Origin: Lentisphaerota bacterium
GTDB taxonomy: Bacteria; Verrucomicrobiota; Lentisphaeria; Victivallales; Victivallaceae
Length of the DNA stretch: 64,000 bases
Assembly (NCBI GenBank): GCA_015061885.1
Contig: SUVS01000002.1
Coordinates: 62,001 to 126,000, forward strand
Reading direction: 5' to 3'
Translations under genes and position numbers: made by a program
Notes under the pieces: generated by a model
What the model saw: only the letters and a program-made list of their open reading frames with translations
Databases searched by the model: none
Told to the model about the DNA's origin: nothing
Shown here: piece after piece, positions 9,404-18,448 of the stretch
How the letters are laid out: each line of letters starts with the position of its first letter
Position numbering within the stretch: the first letter of the stretch is position 1

Positions 9404-10387
9404 ATGTGGATCGTAACAGGCGGAGCCGGTCTGATCGGCAGTGCAGTTGTCTGGCAGTGGAATAAAGAAGGCATAGACGATATATTGATCGTTGACCACC
9501 TCGGCAGTTCTGAAAAATGGAAAAATCTCCGGGCGTTGCGTTACAATGATTATCTGGAAAAAGATCAGTTTCTTGCCAAGCTGGAAGCCGGAGATTTCAA
9601 TAACTGCAATATTGAGGGTATAATGCACCTCGGAGCATGTTCTTCAACGACCGAAAGCGATGCTACTTATCTGGTAAACAACAACTTCCAATACACCTGC
9701 AAGCTCGCGGAATTTGCCGTTTGGAACAACATCCGCATGATTTACGCCTCCAGTTGTGCTACTTACGGCGACGGCTCTTTGGGTTATCGTGATGACGAAA
9801 GCAGTATCGAAGCATTGCGGCCGCTGAATATGTATGGTTACAGCAAACAGATGTTTGACTTATACGCCAAAAGACGCGGCTGGCTCGACTGTCTTGCCGG
9901 ATGTAAATTTTCCAATGTATATGGCCCCAACGAATACCACAAAGCCGGTATGCGGAGCGTGGTATTGCGGGCGTTTGAACAAATCACAGCCGACGGCAAA
10001 ATGCAGCTGTTCAAGAGTTACAGGCCCGAATATGCCGACGGCGAACAGAAGCGGGATTTCCTGTATGTAAAAGATGCAGTAAAGATGCTGTGGCATCTGG
10101 CATGTGTGCGGCCCGATGCGTGCGGATTGTTCAACATCGGCAGCGGCAGAGCCGAAACCTGGAACTCCATGGTAACATACGCCTTTGAAGCACTCAACAC
10201 CCCGAAAAATGTTGAATATATTGATATGCCCGAACACCTCAAAGGCAAATATCAATATTACACCTGTGCCGAAATGGAAAAGATGCGTTCAACAGGTTAT
10301 ACTGAAGAAGTTATGACACTGCGTGATGCAGTACACGATTATCTGGTGAATTACTGTCTGCCCGGTAAATACCTCGGCGATGAATAA
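9404..10387 (+). CDS. hldD: ADP-L-glycero-D-manno-heptose 6-epimerase
   Basis: A 327-aa extended short-chain dehydrogenase/reductase. The N-terminal NADP-binding turn is VTGGAGLIGSAV, then ILIVDHLGSSEKWKNLRALRYNDYLEKD, which is characteristic of HldD/RfaD rather than UDP-galactose epimerases. The catalytic triad region is present (SSCATYGDG, then YGYSKQMFD with Tyr-x3-Lys). The enzyme makes the L-glycero form of ADP-heptose for the LPS inner core. AGGAG precedes ATG 9404, and the gene follows lptD by 20 bp, which fits an LPS-linked operon. The GmhA-like gene at 1973-2608 could supply the first pathway step; hldE and gmhB are not in the window. Confidence 0.92.
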   Translation: MWIVTGGAGLIGSAVVWQWNKEGIDDILIVDHLGSSEKWKNLRALRYNDYLEKDQFLAKLEAGDFNNCNIEGIMHLGACSSTTESDATYLVNNNFQYTCKLAEFAVWNNIRMIYASSCATYGDGSLGYRDDESSIEALRPLNMYGYSKQMFDLYAKRRGWLDCLAGCKFSNVYGPNEYHKAGMRSVVLRAFEQITADGKMQLFKSYRPEYADGEQKRDFLYVKDAVKMLWHLACVRPDACGLFNIGSGRAETWNSMVTYAFEALNTPKNVEYIDMPEHLKGKYQYYTCAEMEKMRSTGYTEEVMTLRDAVHDYLVNYCLPGKYLGDE

Positions 10388-10390
10388 TGT

Positions 10391-10408
10391 GAGAGTTTCA
10401 GAACTCTC
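10391..10408. terminator. Intergenic hairpin between convergent genes
   Basis: GAGAGTT (10391-10397), loop TCAG, AACTCTC (10402-10408), directly after the hldD stop. There is no T-run, so intrinsic termination is uncertain. It may simply separate hldD from the convergent kinase gene. Confidence 0.35.
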
Positions 10409-10458
10409 CGCATAAAGATTCCGTGCTGTTTTCCGGTTGCTGAAAATCCTTTTTCGGC

Positions 10459-12780
10459 TCAAAACTTTATGGCACATGCTCCGGCTATCGGACGGCAGTG
10501 CAGGAGATCGGCTTTCAAGTTGCGTGGAGCGTAATATTTTTCTTCCAGTACCCGGGTCAGTTCATTGACTGCGTTACTGCGTATCAGCACCATCATACAT
10601 CCGCCCAGACCTGCTCCGGCAAGCTGTGAACCGACTACGCCGGGAACACTGTTTGCCAGATCTGCCATCAAATCTATTTCCGGCAGACTGCACCGGTAAC
10701 TGCCCGGCTGCCGCCACAACCGGGCGGCTTCGGCTTTTGCCGCATCGCCGGATTGGATGTCATTGGCAAGTTTCAGCAATGCCGCGTCGGATGTATCATA
10801 AAAATAATCACCGAGCATATTGCCGTTGCCGTCAAAACATTTTACCCGGTCGCCGTTATGCGATATATTCATCATTTCTCCTGCTTCGGCAATGTTGTTT
10901 GCCAGACACTCCACAAACCGTGCGGAGCGTTCGCACTCTGCCAAGCCGTACAGAACCACCCCGCGGATGGGGTAAAGGCCGTCGGCGGGCGGGTTGTGGT
11001 TTTGCCAGAACTGCTGTAAATCGACTGCCGGGAGCATTTTTTCCAACTCACTGCGGGTGGCGTATTCCGGCAGACGGAGCAGGAGTTTGTAGAGCCAATC
11101 CAGCGGTATATTGAGTTTGGCACAGCTGAAATCCCGCAAATGGTGCAGGGTTTGAGCGTATTGCGGAAAGAATTTTTTCAGCAGCAGCAAACCTATGCGG
11201 TAACAGCTTACCCGGTGGTTGAACTGGTCTTTGGCGTTGCCGCTTTTGCGGGCCTGTATTTTGCTGTCGCATACTATCAATGAATGATCCGGCGGAAAGT
11301 TGACCATCTTTTCGATGGCAAAATCAAAAAATCCCACCTTTACTACTTTGTTACATTCGCCCAGTTTTACCGCCGCATGGTCTGCCGCTCCGCCGCGGGT
11401 TCCGACGAACCATTCGCCTTCGCCGCAAAGCGTTACCAGTTTATCCGGCTCCAGATCCAGCCGGTTTGCCCCCACCACGGCTTCGGCAGTACCCACTACC
11501 AGCGTGGAAGATGAACTCAACCCCGCCGCCATCGGCACATTGCCGGAAACGATCATATCCATGCCGTGAAGTTTTTTATGGTCAAAGTGTTTCTGGAACC
11601 GCAGGAATACTGCTTTTATGTAATCCGCCCAGTTCACACCGTATTGCTTGAGCAAACGGGCAAGTTTCTTACTGCCGACCAAGGTCTGCCAGTCATCCCA
11701 CGGCAGATCCCGCACCAGTTCGCCGATGGAAAATTCTGCCGGAGCAAATTCTGCATTGAGATTGAACAGCGTTACCCGGTCATCGTTCCGCACCTTTACC
11801 GCCATAAGCGTTTCGCAACCGATGGTCATGAGGTTGCAGTTGCCGCCCTGATGATCCACATGCCGCCCCATGATGTTGACTCTGCCGGGCGAGCGGATCA
11901 CTGAAACCGACGCGTTCTCTCCCCAGCGGCAGGCGGCACACTCCAGGAGTTCGTGCAAACGCTCTTTCTGGCGTTGCATAACTTGCGGATCATTGCCGTA
12001 AAGCTCATTTATCCGTTTTAATAAAACGCTGTGGGTTCTGCCGTCAACAGCGGTCAGCCAATCCTGAATGGTGTGATATTCTGCGGGGTCGGGTTTTTCT
12101 CCGGCAAGCCCCTGTTGCTGCCTCAAAAGTTCAGCGGCTTGCAAAAATTCTTCGGGGTTGTTGAATCCGATCACCTGCGAAAAATCATTTATTTTCAGAA
12201 TACATTCCCCGCCGGGTGGATTCATGATTTCAGCAAGTTTACCCAGCTGGACTTCGTTATCCGGCGAAAAATCCTCCTGCAAATAAAGTTCCTGCAAACC
12301 CCGGCGTATATCGCCGAGTCTGCCGAGAAAAATAGATAAAAGCTGCCGGATATTGCGAGTTTCGTCGATCAGCTGCAATCCGGCAAGTTTGACCGGGTGC
12401 GTATGGTAAAATTCCAGTAATTGCTCTATGACTTCCGCCGCCACGATCCGGTGGCCGGGAACTGTCAAAATGAGCGTATCATCTGCTATGTTTGACGGCA
12501 ATGAATTTACCGCACAATTCAACGCATCCGCCGGGCCCAGCAAACTGGCCTGATAGGCGTAATTGACTTTGCCGAAACGCCCCGCCAGAGCTTTCATTAC
12601 CTGTTCAGCCGATGCTCCGGTCACGACTGTATGCGAATGTATATGAGCGTTTTCCAACGCTTCCAGCACCCGGACGATCACCGGCTTGCCCAGAAGCTCC
12701 AGACAAACCTTGTTGGTGTGCCGGGAGTTCATGCGGCGGCTCAATCCTGCCGCCAGAACAACTGAATGAATACTCTGCAT
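10459..12780 (-). CDS. Nucleotidyltransferase-GHMP sugar kinase fusion
   Basis: A 773-aa protein of two parts. Residues 1 to about 225 look like an NTP-sugar pyrophosphorylase domain: LAAGLSRRM (9-17), ELLGKPVI (28-35), GPADALNCA (82-90) and FNNPEEF (206-212). The metal-binding Asp seen in GlmU-type enzymes is not obvious; VPGH stands at 107-110. From about residue 285 to the end is a galactokinase-like GHMP kinase: SPGRVNIMGRHVDHQGG (297-313), the ATP loop PMAAGLSSSS (417-426), and a C-terminal GAGLGGCMM motif. In galactokinases the sugar-site motif is GEHxDY; here Glu is Arg. Domain order matches FKP-type fucokinase/GDP-fucose pyrophosphorylase. A single salvage enzyme making an NDP-sugar from a free sugar is likely, but which sugar is unknown. 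It lies 30 bp after a lipoprotein gene on the same strand. Confidence 0.75.
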   Translation of the reverse strand: MQSIHSVVLAAGLSRRMNSRHTNKVCLELLGKPVIVRVLEALENAHIHSHTVVTGASAEQVMKALAGRFGKVNYAYQASLLGPADALNCAVNSLPSNIADDTLILTVPGHRIVAAEVIEQLLEFYHTHPVKLAGLQLIDETRNIRQLLSIFLGRLGDIRRGLQELYLQEDFSPDNEVQLGKLAEIMNPPGGECILKINDFSQVIGFNNPEEFLQAAELLRQQQGLAGEKPDPAEYHTIQDWLTAVDGRTHSVLLKRINELYGNDPQVMQRQKERLHELLECAACRWGENASVSVIRSPGRVNIMGRHVDHQGGNCNLMTIGCETLMAVKVRNDDRVTLFNLNAEFAPAEFSIGELVRDLPWDDWQTLVGSKKLARLLKQYGVNWADYIKAVFLRFQKHFDHKKLHGMDMIVSGNVPMAAGLSSSSTLVVGTAEAVVGANRLDLEPDKLVTLCGEGEWFVGTRGGAADHAAVKLGECNKVVKVGFFDFAIEKMVNFPPDHSLIVCDSKIQARKSGNAKDQFNHRVSCYRIGLLLLKKFFPQYAQTLHHLRDFSCAKLNIPLDWLYKLLLRLPEYATRSELEKMLPAVDLQQFWQNHNPPADGLYPIRGVVLYGLAECERSARFVECLANNIAEAGEMMNISHNGDRVKCFDGNGNMLGDYFYDTSDAALLKLANDIQSGDAAKAEAARLWRQPGSYRCSLPEIDLMADLANSVPGVVGSQLAGAGLGGCMMVLIRSNAVNELTRVLEEKYYAPRNLKADLLHCRPIAGACAIKF

Positions 12781-12810
12781 AGACTTTTGAAAATGAGTTG
12801 GTACTCTGTA

Positions 12811-13389
12811 TCAGAAATTATCTTCCGGGAAGAGTTTATGAGCATCTTCCCGCTTGTTGTTGTTGAAAAAACGGTAGTTGTCGTTGGCATACTTTACGAT
12901 CTGTTGAGCCCTTGCCGCATCCACATCCAGCGGCAGTTCCACCCATGTTTCTTCGCCGGTGGATACTTCGCGGGGGCGTAATTCGCCGAAATACAATCCG
13001 TCGAGCATGATCGCCACCGGTTCATTGCGGCTCAAAGCGGTGAGCTGCATCCACATCATTCTGCCCTTCAAGTCAGGCTTGAGGAAAATACGGTAGAACC
13101 CTTCTTTGCCCGGTACCGGTTTGGCGGCGGCATCAATAATAAAGTGCGACGACATCATCGGATACCGTTCCAGTACCCGGGTCACACCGTTGGGCATACG
13201 CAAAGGCATCTCGCCCTGCAAATTACCGCGGGGGTAAGCTACCTCCCGGTGGAATGAAAGCATAAACACAGCCTCTTTGGGTTTATCCAGCCCCAGCAAA
13301 CGCTCCAGTTCTTCAGCGGAACACCCGCACAGAAAACCGGCGGCGGCAAAAGCAAAAAGCAAAACTCTCAATTCAGATAAACGGCTCAT
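12811..13389 (-). CDS. Hypothetical lipoprotein
   Basis: A 192-aa protein with a signal peptide ending in a lipobox (AAAGFLCGC), predicting lipid attachment at the first Cys and an envelope location. No enzymatic motif is recognised; the rest is mixed alpha/beta with charged segments (for example RPREVSTGEETWVELPLDVD). It precedes the nucleotidyltransferase-kinase fusion by 30 bp and is probably cotranscribed with it, but no functional link can be deduced. Confidence 0.7.
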   Translation of the reverse strand: MSRLSELRVLLFAFAAAGFLCGCSAEELERLLGLDKPKEAVFMLSFHREVAYPRGNLQGEMPLRMPNGVTRVLERYPMMSSHFIIDAAAKPVPGKEGFYRIFLKPDLKGRMMWMQLTALSRNEPVAIMLDGLYFGELRPREVSTGEETWVELPLDVDAARAQQIVKYANDNYRFFNNNKREDAHKLFPEDNF

Positions 13390-13512
13390 AATTCTGTACT
13401 CCTGTGTGTTTTTTTACTGCAACATTCTTGAATATACACGCTTAAGTTCACAATTCAACCCGTAATCACCATTAAAAGCGTAAAAAAATAGTTAAAGAGC
13501 TGTTTATGATAC

Positions 13513-13541
13513 TTGCAAACCATCAAATACCGGGTTATATT
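13513..13541 (+). promoter_or_regulatory. Putative promoter for the ACT-queD-queE group
   Basis: TTGCAA at 13513-13518, a 17-bp spacer and TATATT at 13536-13541, about 80 bp upstream of the ACT-domain gene. Confidence 0.55.
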
Positions 13542-13620
13542 TCAGCAATGCAAATAAGAAATGTAAACAATATTGCTGAATATCAGCATTATGACCGTAT
13601 AAACAGAAGGATCTACAATC

Positions 13621-14049
13621 ATGAAAATCATCCAGTTATCGCTTTTTGTGGAAAACCGTCCCGGTGCTTTGAACGATGTCTGCCGTACTCTTGAAGAAAA
13701 TAATATCAATATCAGTACGCTTTCGCTTGCCGATACCAAGGCTTTCGGTATTCTGCGTTTGCTGGTCAAAGAACACGAAAAGGCAAAGCAGGTTCTGGAA
13801 GCCGCCGGTTTTGTGGTCAAAACCACCGAAGTATTGGCGATTCCGGTAGCCAACTGCCCCGGCGGTCTGGCTCAACTGCTGGATACCTTGAAGGATTGTC
13901 AGGTCGAATACATGTATGCCTTTACCACCGAAGTACACGACAAGGCGGTGATGGTCTTCCGTTTTGCCGATCCGGACAAGGCTCTGGAAGCATTGAAAGT
14001 CTCGCACAGCGATATTATCCGCGAAGCCGAACTCTTTAAACTTGCCTGA
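13621..14049 (+). CDS. Tandem ACT-domain amino-acid-binding protein
   Basis: A 142-aa protein made of two ACT modules (about 1-68 and 69-142). The first begins IQLSLFVENRPGALNDVCRTLEENNINI, a classical ACT ligand-binding strand-loop-helix with the conserved Gly. The second begins VLAIPVANCPGGLAQLLDTL. There is no catalytic domain, so a regulatory or sensor role is likely, as in small stand-alone ACT proteins. The amino acid bound is not known. AAGGA precedes the ATG. queD follows 24 bp downstream. Confidence 0.8.
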   Translation: MKIIQLSLFVENRPGALNDVCRTLEENNINISTLSLADTKAFGILRLLVKEHEKAKQVLEAAGFVVKTTEVLAIPVANCPGGLAQLLDTLKDCQVEYMYAFTTEVHDKAVMVFRFADPDKALEALKVSHSDIIREAELFKLA

Positions 14050-14073
14050 CCGTAACAGAGGGTTTTTAAGATC

Positions 14074-14442
14074 ATGTATGAATTGGAAATAACCAAACAG
14101 TTTTCCGGAGCCCACAGCCTGACCGGATACCCCGGTGACTGCCGCAAACTTCACGGGCACAACTGGCAGGTAACAGTATATCTGCAAGCCGGTAAACTCG
14201 ATGAGATCGGCATTGCTCTGGACTTCAAGATATTGAAAAAAGAACTCAACGAAGTGATCGACCGTTTCGACCATGTTTACCTCAATGATCTTCCGGAGTT
14301 TGCCGAATGTAACCCCACCAGCGAAAATATTGCCCGCATCATCTATTGCGAACTGGGTAAACGGCTCAACGATGACCGGATCAAAGTAAATAAGGTCAGC
14401 GTGGAAGAATCCCCCGGCAGCCGGGCAAGCTATTTTGAGTGA
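14074..14442 (+). CDS. queD: 6-carboxytetrahydropterin synthase
   Basis: A 122-aa member of the 6-pyruvoyl-tetrahydropterin synthase family that converts dihydroneopterin triphosphate to 6-carboxy-tetrahydropterin in queuosine/7-deazaguanine synthesis. Zinc ligands His14 (SGAHSL), His27 and His29 (LHGHNW) and catalytic Cys23 are in place. The C-terminal VEESPGS is also typical. Its stop codon nearly abuts queE, the next enzyme of the pathway, which confirms QueD rather than a folate or biopterin role. Confidence 0.93.
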   Translation: MYELEITKQFSGAHSLTGYPGDCRKLHGHNWQVTVYLQAGKLDEIGIALDFKILKKELNEVIDRFDHVYLNDLPEFAECNPTSENIARIIYCELGKRLNDDRIKVNKVSVEESPGSRASYFE

Positions 14443-14447
14443 GTTTT

Positions 14448-15116
14448 ATGCCGCAGGAAAATCTTTTTTTGAATGTGGCAGAAACTTTTGCCAGTATTCA
14501 GGGCGAGTCAACCCACGCGGGCAGACTCTGCTTTTTCATCCGTCTTGCCGGTTGCAATCTGGCGTGCAGTTATTGCGATACATGTTATGCTCAAGCCGAA
14601 AACTCCGGCAAAGACCGTTCCATTGCTGAACTGGTTGCCGAAGTTAAAGCAAGCAATATAAAACTTGTAGAAATTACCGGCGGTGAACCGGCGTTGCAGA
14701 AAAACACTCCCGCTCTGGCACAGGCATTGCTTGATGAAGGCTTTGAAGTGCTTATGGAAACCAACGGCTCGGTAAGGCTTGATCTCTTTCCGGCAGAGCT
14801 GAAAAAAATCATAGATGTAAAGCTCCCCTCCAGCGAAATGCACGAAGCCAATGATATTGTCAATTACCGTTTTCTCCGTCCCGGCGATGAACTTAAATTT
14901 GTTGCCGGAAGTCTGGATGATCTGGAATACGCGTACAGCTGGATAAAACGCTGGGAGCTGGAAGATAAGAATGTGCCGCTGATATTCAGTGCGGTTTTCG
15001 GTATGATCGAACCGGCACAGATCGTTGAATGGCTGCTGAAAAGAAATATCCGCAACAGCCGTATGCAGCTGCAAATGCACAAGTTCATCTGGAACCCGGA
15101 AAAACGCGGCGTGTGA
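14448..15116 (+). CDS. queE: 7-carboxy-7-deazaguanine synthase (radical SAM)
   Basis: A 222-aa radical-SAM enzyme forming 7-carboxy-7-deazaguanine from the QueD product. The cluster motif is RLAGCNLACSYCDT with Cys36, Cys40 and Cys43 (C-x3-C-x2-C). EITGGEPALQ gives the SAM-binding glycine pair, and SIQGES near the N-terminus is family-typical. An in-frame GTG at 14439 overlaps the queD stop. ATG 14448 is chosen because GAGTGAG sits just upstream, but either could be used. queC and queF are not in the window. Confidence 0.92.
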   Translation: MPQENLFLNVAETFASIQGESTHAGRLCFFIRLAGCNLACSYCDTCYAQAENSGKDRSIAELVAEVKASNIKLVEITGGEPALQKNTPALAQALLDEGFEVLMETNGSVRLDLFPAELKKIIDVKLPSSEMHEANDIVNYRFLRPGDELKFVAGSLDDLEYAYSWIKRWELEDKNVPLIFSAVFGMIEPAQIVEWLLKRNIRNSRMQLQMHKFIWNPEKRGV

Positions 15117-15268
15117 GCTTGCAACAGTGCGGAACTTTATGCAATTTGCCGCATACATTGTCCTCCTCCTGCAAATGCTTCCACCCGCACCAGGGCGGAC
15201 AAACCGGCGTGGCAAGCCGGTGATGCGGTTTAAATACAAATTTGAGTGATTTTTGATTTTCCGCAGAC
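15117..15268. other. Intergenic hairpin-rich stretch after queE
   Basis: No gene. ACCGGC (15203-15208) pairs with GCCGGT (15216-15221) inside a larger GC-rich foldback bounded by CCGCACC and a later GGTGATGCGG. The segment GCGTGGCAAGC also occurs in the repeat block near 46.53 kb, so this may be a degraded copy of that element. Confidence 0.35.
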
Positions 15269-15298
15269 TTGACAATCTTAATTTTGCACCTATATTAT
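15269..15298 (+). promoter_or_regulatory. Promoter for purQ-dnaN-recF
   Basis: A perfect TTGACA at 15269-15274, then TATATT at 15291-15296 (16-bp spacer) or TATTAT at 15293-15298 (18-bp). AAGGGA near 15343 provides the ribosome site for ATG 15359. Confidence 0.65.
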
Positions 15299-15358
15299 AC
15301 AATAATATTATTGTTGTTGTATTGAAATACAAAGTTAAATATAAGGGATAAATCAGTT

Positions 15359-16150
15359 ATGAGTAAAGTCAAAGCTCTGGTCATCACCGGTTTCGGTTTG
15401 AATTGCGAAAAAGAGACCACGGCGGCATTTGAATATGTCGGTGCAGAAGTCAGCATGGTGCATCTCAATGATCTTATTGCCGGCAAGCGTTCACTCAAGG
15501 AGTTTCAGATATTGGCGTTTATCGGCGGATTTTCTTTCGGCGACCATCTCGGTGCCGGAACGGTTTTTGCCAACCGGGTGCATTTCCGTCTGCATGATGA
15601 ACTCAAAGAATTTATTGCCGACGGCAAACTTATCATCGGTATCTGCAACGGGTTCCAGACCATTTCCCGCCTGGGGATCGTGCCGGCACTCAACGGCAAT
15701 TACTTTGTTCAGCAGGCAGCTCTGGCACACAACGATTCCGGGGTTTTCCGCGATGACTGGTGCGTATTGCGTGCCAATCCGGCAAGTCCGTGCGTTTTCA
15801 CCAAAGGCATCGACCTCATCCGCCTGCCGCTGCGTCACGGCGAAGGCAAATTCGTTGCCGATGATGCCACGCTCAAGCAGATCGAAGCGAAAAATCTGGT
15901 GGCGTTCCGCTATGCCAATGCCGACGGCAGTCTGGCAACAGAATTCCCTGCCAATCCCAACGGTTCACTCAACAGCATTGCCGGTATCTGCGACGAAACC
16001 GGCAGAGTTTTCGGCTTGATGCCGCACCCGGAAGCATTCCTTTCGCCCTACAACTCGCCCACCTGGACTGCCGATCAGCTTAAAGGCGATCTGCCCAAAG
16101 AAGGCGACGGGGTGGCGATCTTCCGCAACGCGGTCGAATATCTGGCGTAA
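15359..16150 (+). CDS. purQ: Phosphoribosylformylglycinamidine synthase, glutaminase subunit
   Basis: A 263-aa class-I glutamine amidotransferase supplying ammonia for the fourth step of purine synthesis. The nucleophile Cys lies in LIIGICNGFQ, and the C-terminal catalytic His-Glu pair in GLMPHPEAF. GFSFGDHLGAGT is typical of PurQ. Length is somewhat greater than Bacillus PurQ and close to the variant used with a separate PurL. purL and purS are not in the window. dnaN follows after 38 bp, an unusual neighbour. Confidence 0.92.
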   Translation: MSKVKALVITGFGLNCEKETTAAFEYVGAEVSMVHLNDLIAGKRSLKEFQILAFIGGFSFGDHLGAGTVFANRVHFRLHDELKEFIADGKLIIGICNGFQTISRLGIVPALNGNYFVQQAALAHNDSGVFRDDWCVLRANPASPCVFTKGIDLIRLPLRHGEGKFVADDATLKQIEAKNLVAFRYANADGSLATEFPANPNGSLNSIAGICDETGRVFGLMPHPEAFLSPYNSPTWTADQLKGDLPKEGDGVAIFRNAVEYLA

Positions 16151-16188
16151 ATTTACACGGGGTTCAATTTATAGAAAGAGGCAAAAAG

Positions 16189-17280
16189 ATGAAATTTACT
16201 GTAAGCAGAGAAAAACTCCTCAAGGCCCTCCAGCGGGTGAACAGCACTATCGGCAGCCGCAACACTTTGCCGATATTGGGTAATGTATTGGTGGAAGCCG
16301 CCGATAATGTTGTAAGCCTGACCACCACCGATCTGGAAATCCGCATCATGACACGGCTTGATGCCGAAGTGGAAATTGCCGGTGCAACGACTATTCCCGC
16401 CAAGCGTCTGCTGGCGTTGGTCAACAATTTTGAAGATGCAATGGTAACGATCAGCAGTGACGAGCGTCATCATGCGGAAGTTACCTGCGGTACGAGCTGC
16501 TTCAAACTTCTGGGCATCGCCCCCGAAGATTTCCCCGGTGCCGGCGAATTGAATGTTATCCGCACGATCACTTTCAAAGGTGCTGACCTCAAGCGTATGC
16601 TGGGGCAGATCATCTACGCCATCACGCTCAACGACAGCCGTAAAGTTCTGCATGGTATGCTGTTCAGTATGCACGACAATCTTGTCACCATGGTGGCGAC
16701 CGACAGCAAGCGTCTGGCCATGACCGAACGCAATGTGGAAAATGTTTCCGGCAGCAACGGCGACTGCATCATACCGCTTATGGCGGCACAGGAAATCAAG
16801 CGTCAGGCGAATCCGCAGGAAGATGTAACGCTGGAAATCGGCGAAAAATCCGCCCGATTCTCCACGGCGGATACTGTACTGCTGACCAAACTTATTGAAG
16901 GCAATTACCCCAATTACCGTCAGGTCATTCCCGCTGATTTCAAACAGCAGATCCCGATCGCAACTTCGGCACTGCTCGGCAAGATCGAGCTGGTTCAGCA
17001 GGTTTTGGCAGACAGCACCGGATGTGTGGTGCTGAACTTTACCGAAGGCAAGTTGGAACTGCGGGCGGCAAGCAACGAAATCGGCGAAGGTTCTGCCGAA
17101 CTGCCGGTGGAATTTTCCGGCGATCCGTTGACCGCATCGTTCAATCCGGCATTTCTGGCTGATCCGCTGCGTTTTGCCGACTGCGAGATCATGACCTTCA
17201 AGATGAATGACGGTTTCAGCCCGGTCGCCATTGACGGCGGCGACGGTTTTGTCTATGTAATCATGCCCATGCGTCATTGA
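16189..17280 (+). CDS. dnaN: DNA polymerase III sliding clamp (beta subunit)
   Basis: A 363-aa protein with the three repeated clamp domains. The N-terminal sequence (MKFTVSREKLLKALQRVNSTIGSRNTLPIL) and the extreme C-terminus ending VIMPMRH are diagnostic. It forms the ring that tethers polymerase and partner proteins to DNA. It is followed by recF after 40 bp, the conserved dnaN-recF pair often found near oriC. dnaA is not visible in the window. Confidence 0.96.
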   Translation: MKFTVSREKLLKALQRVNSTIGSRNTLPILGNVLVEAADNVVSLTTTDLEIRIMTRLDAEVEIAGATTIPAKRLLALVNNFEDAMVTISSDERHHAEVTCGTSCFKLLGIAPEDFPGAGELNVIRTITFKGADLKRMLGQIIYAITLNDSRKVLHGMLFSMHDNLVTMVATDSKRLAMTERNVENVSGSNGDCIIPLMAAQEIKRQANPQEDVTLEIGEKSARFSTADTVLLTKLIEGNYPNYRQVIPADFKQQIPIATSALLGKIELVQQVLADSTGCVVLNFTEGKLELRAASNEIGEGSAELPVEFSGDPLTASFNPAFLADPLRFADCEIMTFKMNDGFSPVAIDGGDGFVYVIMPMRH

Positions 17281-17320
17281 TATTGCCGCATTGAGCATAT
17301 AAATAAGTGCGTCCGTAAAT

Positions 17321-18373
17321 ATGATCGGCGAATTCAGAGCTTTGAATTGGCGTTCATTTGAACGGACGCACTGGTTTTTTGAAGAGAAAAACCTGCTGGT
17401 GGGCTGCAACGGCAGCGGCAAGAGCAACTTGCTGGAGGCGTTGGGTTTTCTGGGGATATTACGCAGTTTCCGCACCGCAAAAATCAGCGAACTCATACGC
17501 AATGATACGCAGGAATTTCATCTGCGCGGCGTGTGGCAGGAAAGCAAAAGCAAAACTGTTCTGGAAACCGGCATGACCGCAGCCGGTGAACGCTTACTGC
17601 TGGTCAACGGCAGCCGTGAACGCTCCGGCAGAGATTTTATCCGGCACTTTTTCCCGGTGGTATTTGCTCCGGAAGATATGGAAATAGTAAGCGGCACACC
17701 GGGCGTAAGACGCCGCTTTTTTGATATGACAGCCAGTCAGATCTCTGACAGTTATGTAAATATATTGCACGATTACATCGCCGCGTTGAAACTGCGTAAT
17801 ATGCTGCTGAAAAATCCCCGTAAAATTGATTTGGCCAAGCTGGAGGCATACGAAGGATTGATGGCATTTGCGGCGGCGGAACTGACGGAACGGCGGCAGA
17901 AATTCATAATGGAATTCAACCGTATGCTTTCGGCGTTGGCTCCGTCGAAAGCAGAACAAATCTCCATAGAGTATCACCCGCAGTGCAGTGCCGGTGCCGA
18001 AAGTTATCTGGCTTTGTTTGCCCGCAACCGCGGCCGCGAAATGGAAAAACGCACCACGCTGACCGGTTGTCATCTGGATGATTACCGGTTCTGTCTTGCC
18101 GGCAGGATCATGCGGGGCTTTGCCAGCAACGGGCAGAACCGCATGGCGGCATTGAACAGCAAACTGGCGGCGGCAAGGATGCTTATGCAGAATCACGGAG
18201 CAGAAAAATTAGTGGCATTGGTAGATGATGTTACCGGCGAACTCGATAAAAAGCACCGGGAGATGTTTTTTGAAACTATTGCACCATCCGGTCAGCTGTT
18301 TTTTACCTATACAAGCGTGCCGGATGACAGATTTTTCAAGGATGCCAAAGTGCAGAAAATCACCCGTGATTGA
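17321..18373 (+). CDS. recF: DNA repair and recombination ATPase RecF
   Basis: A 350-aa SMC-like ATPase acting with RecO and RecR in gap repair. Walker A is in LLVGCNGSGKSNLLEALGFL (about residues 26-45). Walker B lies in LVALVDDVTGELD, where most RecF proteins have LLLDDV. Length and dnaN adjacency agree with RecF. The start ATG 17321 has no strong Shine-Dalgarno, consistent with coupling to dnaN. Confidence 0.93.
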   Translation: MIGEFRALNWRSFERTHWFFEEKNLLVGCNGSGKSNLLEALGFLGILRSFRTAKISELIRNDTQEFHLRGVWQESKSKTVLETGMTAAGERLLLVNGSRERSGRDFIRHFFPVVFAPEDMEIVSGTPGVRRRFFDMTASQISDSYVNILHDYIAALKLRNMLLKNPRKIDLAKLEAYEGLMAFAAAELTERRQKFIMEFNRMLSALAPSKAEQISIEYHPQCSAGAESYLALFARNRGREMEKRTTLTGCHLDDYRFCLAGRIMRGFASNGQNRMAALNSKLAAARMLMQNHGAEKLVALVDDVTGELDKKHREMFFETIAPSGQLFFTYTSVPDDRFFKDAKVQKITRD

Positions 18374-18448
18374 ACCGAAAAAACCCGCAGTTTGCGGATA
18401 TAAAAAATAACCGACTGAAAACAATATCAAAAATCAAGGAACAGGAAA

